Assembly: GCA_044356865.1 (NCBI GenBank) | Contig: JBIKVN010000231.1 | Span: 1 to 5,071, forward strand | Origin: JBEIUL01 sp044356865 | GTDB taxonomy: Bacteria > Planctomycetota > Phycisphaerae > Phycisphaerales > SM1A02 | Length of the DNA stretch: 5,071 nt | Direction: 5' to 3' | Part shown: positions 1 to 5,071 of the stretch, piece by piece | How the letters are laid out: every line of letters begins with the position of its first letter | Numbering within the stretch: the stretch's first letter is position 1 | Position numbers and translations under genes: made by a program | Notes under the pieces: generated by a model | The model's database searches: none | What the model was told of the DNA's origin: nothing | Seen by the model: the letters and a program-made list of their open reading frames with translations, nothing else

Positions 1-186
1 GTCGCGAATCGCAACGGCGTCTGGACGATGCTGGTCGGCACGGTCGTCTCGTGCCTCGGCATGATGTATGCGTTCTACGTGAAGCCGGCCCTGCGGCGGA
101 AGCGGCTCGAGGAGGCCCTCGCGGCGAATCCCGCGGCGCGGGCCAAGCTCGAGGCGCTGCGGGCCCGCGAGGGAGGTGCGGCGTGA
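1..186 (+). CDS. C-terminal end of a ResB/Ccs1-like cytochrome c biogenesis membrane protein (partial)
   Basis: Frame 1 is open from the left edge to a TGA at 184-186, giving the last 61 residues of a protein that starts outside the window. The visible part holds one hydrophobic segment (about residues 8-26, ending in MMYAFYVKPALRRKR) followed by a basic, Ala/Glu/Arg-rich tail of about 30 residues, as expected for a last membrane helix with a cytoplasmic C-terminus. ResB/Ccs1 proteins end in this way, and ResB is the usual partner directly upstream of ccsA. ResB and CcsA together form the System II heme handling and cytochrome c synthetase complex. The stop overlaps the next gene's GTG start and the tail contains that gene's ribosome binding site, so the two are probably translationally coupled. 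The fragment is too short to show any ResB catalytic or heme-binding residue. The family call rests on the tail pattern and on the neighbour, so another membrane protein cannot be excluded. Confidence 0.6.
   Translation, partial: VANRNGVWTMLVGTVVSCLGMMYAFYVKPALRRKRLEEALAANPAARAKLEALRAREGGAA
171..177 (+). promoter_or_regulatory. Shine-Dalgarno site of ccsA, inside the upstream gene
   Basis: GGGAGGT at 171-177 contains GGAGG and lies 5 nt before the GTG at 183. It is the best ribosome binding site in the window. It decides the ccsA start: the frame stays open back to an ATG at 51, but that longer version would overlap the upstream gene by 136 bp and put a charged, Arg/Gly-rich stretch before the signal peptide. 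Confidence 0.75.
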
Positions 187-1934
187 AGTTCCGGATTCCC
201 ATGCTGGTCGCGTTCTTCCCCGTGCTTCTCGCGCTGCTCGCGGCCCCGGCCCGCGGCGAGGGCGAGAGGCCCTTCCACGAGCAGGTCGACCTCGGCACCC
301 TCGGGGCCCTCGCGGTGCAGGCCGAGGGCCGCGTGAAGAGCCTCTCCTCGCACGCCAACACCCTGATGGACCACGTGTCGGGATCGCGACTCGTGTCCGG
401 GCAGCCGCCGCTCTTCACCTACCTTGACCTCACCTTCCGGCCCGAGGCCTATGTCGACGCCGACCTCGTCTACGTGAAGAACAAGCAGGTCCGCGAGCAG
501 ATCGCCGTCGCGGTCGAGGGCGTCGAGCCGGAACTCGCCGGGCGCCTGGCGGCGTTCCGCGCGACCGGACTCGTCTCGCCGAAGATCCTCGGTCGCCCCG
601 AGGTCGAGGCCCTGCTCGGGAAGCTCGCCGGCGACCTCATCCGCACCGAGAAGCAGGTGACCCAGATCCGCTCGGCCCTCGCGGTCGCCGACCCGCGGTT
701 CCTGCTCGGGCGGCTTCGCCTGATCCCGCCCGCCGACGGGGCCGTCGACCGGCAATGGCACGGGATCGAGGAGGTCATGTTCGTGCCCGGCTCGTCGCCC
801 GAACCCGACGAGTTCGTGCTGCTCGCCGAGCGCACGCCGCCGATCGAGGGGATCGACCTCGGGCTCCAGTCCCGCATCGCCGACGCGTGGCGCGACCTCG
901 TGAACGGCTGGAACCGCGGCGACGCCGCGGCGGTGAACGCGGCGGCGGCGGGGCTGGCCTCGGCCCTTCCCGCGGTCCACGCCGAGTCCTATCCCGACGC
1001 GGCCCGCTTGCGCTGGGAACACTGGTACTTCGCGAAGGACCAGCTCACCTCGATCTGGCTCGTCTACCTCGCGGCGGTCGTCGCGCTCCTCGTCGCGATC
1101 GTCTACCGCTGGCCGAACGCCCTGCGGCTCGCCTTCGGGGTCTTCGGCCTGGCGCTCCTCCTCCAGACCGGCGCGGTCCTGTTGCGCTGGTGGATCTCGG
1201 GCCGCTGGCCGAACTCGAACATGTTCGAGGCGGTCACCACCGCGGCGTGGTTCGGGGCGGTCGGCGCGGTCCTCCTCGAGTGGCTCGCCCGCCGCACCGC
1301 GATGCGTGGCCTCTTCGCCCTCGGGGCCGCGGTGAGCTCGATGGTCGCCCTCATGATCGCGCACTTCATGCCGGTCTACCTGAACCCGAACATCTCGAAC
1401 ATGATGCCGGTGCTGCACGACGTGTGGCTCTACATCCACACGAACGTGATCATCTTCAGCTACTGCCTCATCTTCATGGCCGCGGTGACCGGCTTCGGCT
1501 ACCTCGCCTGGCGGCTCGCCGGCGGCGGCGAGGCGTACGCCCGGGTCGGCGGGGCGGGCAGCCTGGTGCAGGGTGGGGTCGCGGGCGGTGGCCCCGGCGG
1601 CGGGATCGCGACCGCCCGCGGGCCGAGCTGGGGCGAGGTGCTCGACGGCACGACGATGATCCTCATCGAGGTCTCGTTCGTCCTGCTCTGGGCGGGCATC
1701 GTGATGGGGGCGATCTGGGCCGACCACTCATGGGGACGGCCCTGGGGCTGGGATCCGAAGGAAGTCTTCGCCCTCAACACCTTCGTGATCTTCCTGATCC
1801 TCATCCACGTGCGGCTGAAGTCCCGCGACAAGGGCCTCTGGACGGCGGTGCTCGCCCTCGCGGGAGCCGCGGTGATGCTCTTCAACTGGATCGTGATCAA
1901 CTTCGTGATCACCGGCCTGCACAGCTACGCGTGA
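183..1934 (+). CDS. ccsA: CcsA-type cytochrome c assembly protein with N-terminal periplasmic region
   Basis: System II (Ccs) heme handling protein of the CcmC/CcmF/CcsA family, which carries heme across the cytoplasmic membrane and presents it for attachment to apocytochrome c. It has 583 aa from GTG 183. Residues 1-23 look like a signal peptide or first helix ending APA. Residues 24-288 form a soluble region, expected in the periplasm, beginning with the element AEGRVKSLSSHA that resembles the DGRVKPLDTFA start of other extended CcsA proteins. Membrane segments lie near 290-308, 316-336, 352-368, 374-396, 418-443, 489-511, 528-546 and 553-575. The conserved PNSNMFE element is at 343-349. 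The WWD heme-binding motif is at 512-527 (W512, W517, W521, W523, D524, E527). The probable heme-ligand histidines are H419 (WLYIH) and H580 in the terminal GLHSYA. A plain CcsA has roughly 300-400 residues, so the extra length is mainly the N-terminal region. A Gly-rich loop at 447-480 is unusual. The start overlaps the upstream stop as GTGA. The family call is secure; the role of the N-terminal region is unknown. Confidence 0.94.
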   Translation: MKFRIPMLVAFFPVLLALLAAPARGEGERPFHEQVDLGTLGALAVQAEGRVKSLSSHANTLMDHVSGSRLVSGQPPLFTYLDLTFRPEAYVDADLVYVKNKQVREQIAVAVEGVEPELAGRLAAFRATGLVSPKILGRPEVEALLGKLAGDLIRTEKQVTQIRSALAVADPRFLLGRLRLIPPADGAVDRQWHGIEEVMFVPGSSPEPDEFVLLAERTPPIEGIDLGLQSRIADAWRDLVNGWNRGDAAAVNAAAAGLASALPAVHAESYPDAARLRWEHWYFAKDQLTSIWLVYLAAVVALLVAIVYRWPNALRLAFGVFGLALLLQTGAVLLRWWISGRWPNSNMFEAVTTAAWFGAVGAVLLEWLARRTAMRGLFALGAAVSSMVALMIAHFMPVYLNPNISNMMPVLHDVWLYIHTNVIIFSYCLIFMAAVTGFGYLAWRLAGGGEAYARVGGAGSLVQGGVAGGGPGGGIATARGPSWGEVLDGTTMILIEVSFVLLWAGIVMGAIWADHSWGRPWGWDPKEVFALNTFVIFLILIHVRLKSRDKGLWTAVLALAGAAVMLFNWIVINFVITGLHSYA

Positions 1935-1957
1935 GCCGGGAAGCGGCCCCGCCGCGG

Positions 1958-1963
1958 TATGCT
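1958..1963 (+). promoter_or_regulatory. Possible -10 element for a leaderless start of the GT-C/TPR gene
   Basis: TATGCT at 1958-1963 matches the TAnnnT pattern of a bacterial -10 box. It is one of few A/T-containing hexamers in this GC-rich gap, and it ends 6 nt before the GTG at 1970. Transcription would then begin at about the start codon, giving a leaderless mRNA, which would explain why no Shine-Dalgarno sequence precedes 1970. I see no -35 match 16-18 bp upstream, so this remains weak. Confidence 0.22.
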
Positions 1964-1969
1964 CGCGGC

Positions 1970-4075
1970 GTGGCGATCGAAGCGCGGTCCTCGCGGGATG
2001 TGCTGACGGCGGCGGCGATGCTGCTCGCGCTGACGCTGCTCGCGCACTTCCCGGCCCTCTCGGCCGGCTGGATCTGGGACGACGACAGCTACGTGACCGC
2101 GAATCCCGCGCTGGTGGCGCCGGACGGCTGGAACCGGATCTGGATCCCGGGCGGGACGCCGCAGTGGTACCCGCTCGTCTTCACCTCGTTCCGGATCGAA
2201 CATTCGCTCTGGGGCCTCGAGCCCTTCGGCTACCACCTCGTGAACCTCCTGCTGCACGCGGGGGCGTGCCTCTCGCTGTGGGCGATCCTGCGGCGGCTCG
2301 CGTTCCCGGTGCCGCTTCTTGCGGCAACGCTCCTCGCGGTGCATCCGATGACGGTCGAGAGCGTGGCGTGGGTGACCGAGCGGAAGAACACGCTCGGGCT
2401 GCTGTTCGCGCTGCTCTCGACGCAGGTCTTCGTCGGCTGGGCGGCGCGGGCCGCCCGCGGCGAGGCCGATCCCGGCCGGTGGTGGGGGGCGTTCGGGCTC
2501 TTCGCGGCGGCGCTCCTCGCGAAGTCGGTCGCGGCCGCGACGGTGCCGGCGCTCGTGATGATCCTCCTCTGGAAGCGGCAGGCGACGCGGCGGACGCTGG
2601 TCGCGATCGTGCCGTTCCTGATCCTCGGCGTCGCGGCCGGGCTCCACACCGCGTGGCTCGAGACCTCGCTCGTCGGGGCCGAGGGAAGCGAGTTCGGCCT
2701 CGGGCCGCTCGAGCGGCTGCTGCTGGCGTCGCGATCGTTCGCTTTCTACCTCGTGACTTTCCTCGCGCCGGTCGACCTCGCGTTCATCTATCCGCGCGAG
2801 CCGGTGCGGATCGGCGACCTCCGGCCGTGGATGTCGCTCGCGGTCGACCTGCTGGTGCTCGGCGCCGCGATCGTCGCGTGGCGCAAGAGCTCGCGCGGGC
2901 CGCTCGCGGTCCTCGTGATCTATGCCGCCGGGGTCTTCCCGGCCCTCGGCTTCCTCGACGTCTATCCGTTCCGCTACAGCTTCGTCGCCGACCACTTCGC
3001 GCACTTCGCGCTGCCGGCCCTCGCGGCGGCCGTCGCGTGGGCCGGGTGGCGGCTGACCGCGACGGTGGCGCCGCGGGCTCGCGTCGCGATGGCGGGGGCG
3101 GCGTGCGCGCTGCTCGCGGCGATCGCCGCGACCCACGCGACGGCCTTCCGCGACGAGGAGACGCTGTGGCGGCGGACCCTGGCGACGAATCCCGAGGCGT
3201 GGATGCCCGCGAACAATCTCGCGGGCATCGTCCTGCGGCAGGCCGGGGAGGCGCTCGCGGCGGGCGAGGCGGCGAACGCGGAGGAACGCGCGAAGGAGGC
3301 CGAGGAACTCGCCGGCCGGGCGATCCGGCTCTCGCCGCTGCAGTTCACGGCCTGGAGCAACCTGTCGGAGGCGCAGCGGCTGCAAGGCCGTCGCGACGAG
3401 GCCGAGGCCGCGGCCGACCGGGCGATCGAGCTCGCGCCGGGCGTCGCCGGCTTCCGCTGGATGCGGGCGCGGCTGCGCGAGCAGGCGGGAAACCTCGACG
3501 GGGCGATCGAGGACTACCGCGCCGCCGCCGAGGGCCCGGACGGTGAGCGGGGCGGATCGAGGGTCGGGCCCGACGCCCGCGGGCGTGCGGTCGATCTCGG
3601 CCGGGCCTTGCAGGTCGCCGGCCGCGACGCCGAGGCGGCCGAGGTCTGGAGGCGGCTGCTTTCCGACGGGCCGGGCGACGCGACCGTCGCCGGGAACCTC
3701 GCCTTCGCCCTCGAGCGGAACGGCGACCTCGCCGGAGCCCGCGAGGCGATCAAGACGGCGGTCGCGAACGCCCCCGACGAGGCGTTCCGCGTGCGGCTCG
3801 GCCCGGCGTTCGTGCGGATGCACGTGGCGCCGCCGCGCGACGCGGCCAGCGCCGCCGACGCGCTGGCCATGGCCCGGTTTCTCGTGGAACGCACCGGCCG
3901 CCGCGAGCCGGTGTCGCTCCTCCTGCTCGCCGAGAGCCTCGGCGCGACTGGCGAGCGCGAGGCGGCCCGCGCGGCTCTCGACGAGGCGCGGGCGCTTCTC
4001 GCGAGCGTTCCCGAGGCGAACCGCGCGGCGCTCGAGGATCTCGCCCGCCGCGTCGAGTCGACGCTCGGCGGGTGA
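1970..4075 (+). CDS. TMTC-like multi-pass membrane protein (GT-C glycosyltransferase fold) with C-terminal TPR repeats
   Basis: This 701-aa protein combines a polytopic membrane domain (about 1-392, roughly 11 hydrophobic segments) with a soluble TPR domain (about 400-680). The membrane part has the signatures of bacterial TMTC/PMT-like proteins, often annotated only as tetratricopeptide repeat protein: WIWDDDSYV at 34-42 in the first outer loop (the acidic site typical of GT-C enzymes), HPMTVESVAWVTERKN at 125-140, LLAKS at 182-186, VGAEGSEFGL at 235-244, ER...FY...FIYPR ending at 276, and VYPFRYSFVADHF at 331-343. TPR-like helix pairs occur near 408-455 (expanded, Ala/Glu-rich), 459-492, 493-521, 537-566, 573-604 and 645-678, with a Gly/Arg-rich break at 520-537. 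Related eukaryotic TMTCs are protein O-mannosyltransferases; the bacterial donor and acceptor are not known, so activity here is inferred. The start is uncertain: GTG 1970 leaves a short charged N-terminus before helix 1. GTG 1931, which overlaps the ccsA stop as GTGA, would add 13 residues. Neither has a clear ribosome binding site. Confidence 0.9.
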   Translation: MAIEARSSRDVLTAAAMLLALTLLAHFPALSAGWIWDDDSYVTANPALVAPDGWNRIWIPGGTPQWYPLVFTSFRIEHSLWGLEPFGYHLVNLLLHAGACLSLWAILRRLAFPVPLLAATLLAVHPMTVESVAWVTERKNTLGLLFALLSTQVFVGWAARAARGEADPGRWWGAFGLFAAALLAKSVAAATVPALVMILLWKRQATRRTLVAIVPFLILGVAAGLHTAWLETSLVGAEGSEFGLGPLERLLLASRSFAFYLVTFLAPVDLAFIYPREPVRIGDLRPWMSLAVDLLVLGAAIVAWRKSSRGPLAVLVIYAAGVFPALGFLDVYPFRYSFVADHFAHFALPALAAAVAWAGWRLTATVAPRARVAMAGAACALLAAIAATHATAFRDEETLWRRTLATNPEAWMPANNLAGIVLRQAGEALAAGEAANAEERAKEAEELAGRAIRLSPLQFTAWSNLSEAQRLQGRRDEAEAAADRAIELAPGVAGFRWMRARLREQAGNLDGAIEDYRAAAEGPDGERGGSRVGPDARGRAVDLGRALQVAGRDAEAAEVWRRLLSDGPGDATVAGNLAFALERNGDLAGAREAIKTAVANAPDEAFRVRLGPAFVRMHVAPPRDAASAADALAMARFLVERTGRREPVSLLLLAESLGATGEREAARAALDEARALLASVPEANRAALEDLARRVESTLGG

Positions 4076-4113
4076 AGCGGTTTCACACCCCGTACACCGC
4101 CGCGTCGCCGAGC
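4063..4113. terminator. Possible bidirectional hairpin at the convergent gene ends
   Basis: GCTCGGCG at 4063-4070 and CGCCGAGC at 4106-4113 form perfect 8-bp inverted arms. Nested inside, GTGAA at 4072-4076 and TTCAC at 4082-4086 form a 5-bp stem with a 5-nt loop. The inner stem contains both stop codons, TGA 4073-4075 on the plus strand and TGA 4085-4083 on the minus strand. A convergent junction is where a shared terminator is expected, but neither side has a T tract, and chance GC-rich stems are common here. The outer arms also lie in coding sequence. Confidence 0.25.
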
Positions 4114-5071
4114 TCCTCGGCGATCCGCAGCAGCTGGTTGTACTTGGCGGTGCGGTCGCTGCGGCAGGGGGCGCCGGTCTTGATCTGGCCGCAGTTGGTC
4201 GCGACCGCGAGGTCGGCGATCGTCGCGTCCTCGGTCTCGCCCGAGCGGTGGCTCATGATCGCGCGGTAGCCGGCGCGGCCGGCCATCGCGACCGCCTCGA
4301 GGGTCTCGGTGAGCGTCCCGATCTGGTTGACCTTGATGAGGATCGCGTTGCCGCACCCCTCGGCGATGCCCTTCGCGAGGAACTTCGGGTTAGTCACGAA
4401 GAGGTCGTCGCCGACGAGCTGGACGCCCTTGCCGAGCGCTGCGGTCAGCCGCTTCCAGCCCGCCCAGTCGCCTTCCGCGAGCCCGTCCTCGATCGAGCGG
4501 ATCGGCCACTTCCGGCACCACTTCGACCAGAGCTCGATCAAGTCGTCGCTTGTCGCGACTCGCTTCGGGTCGCTCTTGAAGAACCGGTACGCCACCTGTC
4601 CCTTCGGGGCCTTCATCCGGGCCGCCTTCGCCTCGTTCGCAAGCTCGCTCGTGGCCGGGTCGAGGGCGATCACCACCTCGCGGCCGAGGTCGTAGCCGGC
4701 CTTCTCGACGGCGCGGGCGATCATCTCGCACGCATCCTCGTTGGTCTTGAGGTCGGGGGCGAAGCCGCCCTCGTCGCCGACCGCGGTCGAGAGGTGCTTG
4801 TCGTGCAGCACGGCCCGCAGGGCGTGGTAGATCTCGACGCCCGCCCGCAGGGCCTCCTCGAAGTGGGTGAACCCGACCGGCTGGATCATGAACTCCTGGA
4901 AGTCGACGGTGTTCGAGGCGTGCTTGCCGCCGTTCAGGATGTTCAGCATCGGGGCCGGCAGCCGCCGGGCCGCCGCGCCGCCGACATATCGATAGAGCGG
5001 CTGGTTCGTGGCGTTCGCCGCGGCGTGGGCGACCGCGAGCGAGACGCCGAGCGTCGCGTTCGCGCCGAGCT
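4083..5071 (-). CDS. eno: Enolase (phosphopyruvate hydratase), N-terminus beyond the window
   Basis: Enolase catalyses the reversible conversion of 2-phosphoglycerate to phosphoenolpyruvate in glycolysis and gluconeogenesis; it is cytosolic and Mg2+-dependent. The window holds the last 328 residues, and the frame stays open to the right edge, starting LGANATLGVSLAVAHAAA. By comparison with the usual 420-435 aa, about 100 N-terminal residues are missing. Numbering from the first complete codon, all the expected active-site elements are present: H50 in NGGKHASN, Q58-E59 in FQEFM, general acid/base E100 in GDEGG, metal ligands D137 (IALD), E194 (SIEDG) and D221 (GDDLF), catalytic base K246 (ILIKVNQIG), H274 in SHRSGETED and K297 in QIKTG. 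It should therefore be active. Between the D137 and E194 motifs it has a segment about 12 residues longer than in E. coli, including YRFFKSDP, and it ends soon after AKYNQLLRI without the E. coli tail. The internal ATG at 4949 is not the start, because conserved enolase sequence continues upstream of it. It converges on the TPR gene, 7 bp between stops. Confidence 0.98.
   Translation of the reverse strand, partial: LGANATLGVSLAVAHAAANATNQPLYRYVGGAAARRLPAPMLNILNGGKHASNTVDFQEFMIQPVGFTHFEEALRAGVEIYHALRAVLHDKHLSTAVGDEGGFAPDLKTNEDACEMIARAVEKAGYDLGREVVIALDPATSELANEAKAARMKAPKGQVAYRFFKSDPKRVATSDDLIELWSKWCRKWPIRSIEDGLAEGDWAGWKRLTAALGKGVQLVGDDLFVTNPKFLAKGIAEGCGNAILIKVNQIGTLTETLEAVAMAGRAGYRAIMSHRSGETEDATIADLAVATNCGQIKTGAPCRSDRTAKYNQLLRIAEELGDAAVYGV

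Noticed and set aside
51..182. A longer ccsA beginning at ATG 51
   Set aside because: It would overlap the upstream gene by 136 bp and place an Arg/Gly-rich sequence before the signal peptide. GTG 183 has a strong Shine-Dalgarno sequence and leads straight into the hydrophobic N-terminus.
1214..1229. A perfect 16-bp palindrome, CTCGAACATGTTCGAG, recalling LexA-type operators
   Set aside because: It lies deep inside ccsA and encodes the conserved SNMFE element, so codon constraint explains it. The spacing between the GAAC and GTTC halves is 2 bp rather than the 4 bp of the Gram-positive LexA box.
75..1727. A 550-codon open frame on the minus strand opposite ccsA
   Set aside because: Its translation is dominated by Arg, Asp, Glu, His and Pro without any hydrophobic core or motif. 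It mirrors the codon-position bias of ccsA, whose family assignment is secure, so it is a GC-rich shadow frame.
755..1969. An upstream extension of the GT-C/TPR reading frame, through ccsA
   Set aside because: The frame is open by chance, but its translation there is Arg-rich and out of frame with ccsA. Family homology begins only after 1970.
2164..3546. A 460-codon plus-strand frame inside the GT-C/TPR gene
   Set aside because: It is an Arg/Gly/Ala-rich shadow in another frame, with no membrane segments or motifs.
1925..3823. A 632-codon open frame on the minus strand opposite the GT-C/TPR gene
   Set aside because: It has the same Arg/Asp/Glu/His-rich composition and no recognisable domain. 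The opposite strand encodes a well-recognised protein over the whole length.
4072..4269. Short plus-strand open frames opposite enolase (also at 4309-4695)
   Set aside because: Enolase on the minus strand is certain here. These frames show no ribosome binding site or recognisable domain.

Overview
The window is GC-rich bacterial DNA. G or C dominates third codon positions, two of the three visible start sites are GTG, and all four stop codons are TGA. The gene content fits a planctomycete-like bacterium: a two-gene ResB/CcsA cytochrome c maturation unit whose CcsA has a large N-terminal periplasmic region, a membrane GT-C/TPR (TMTC-like) protein, and an enolase carrying the FFKSDP and GAPCRSDR signatures. 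That assignment is inferred from recognised sequence style, with no database search.

Layout: (1) 1-186, plus strand, is the C-terminal end of a membrane protein, most likely ResB/Ccs1. (2) 183-1934, plus strand, encodes a CcsA-type heme handling protein of 583 aa. It starts at a GTG that overlaps the upstream stop codon in a GTGA, with a good Shine-Dalgarno sequence inside the upstream gene. (3) 1970-4075, plus strand, encodes a 701-aa multi-pass membrane protein with TPR repeats at its C-terminus, the bacterial counterpart of TMTC/PMT-like glycosyltransferases. (4) 4083-5071, minus strand, is the C-terminal three quarters of enolase; its N-terminus lies beyond the right edge. Genes 3 and 4 converge with only 7 bp between their stop codons, within a nested inverted repeat that could end transcription from both sides.

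Genes 1 and 2 should work together. In System II cytochrome c biogenesis, ResB and CcsA form the membrane complex that moves heme across the cytoplasmic membrane and attaches it to CXXCH motifs of apocytochromes. The TPR protein may be co-transcribed with them, but nothing in its sequence ties it to heme. Enolase is an unrelated housekeeping gene on the other strand.

There is no RNA gene, mobile element, CRISPR array or tandem repeat that I can support, and no non-coding stretch over about 40 bp. I see no clearly new system. The points worth a second look are the glycine-rich loop in CcsA, the GT-C/TPR gene following the cytochrome genes, its unresolved start, and the tight convergent gene end.
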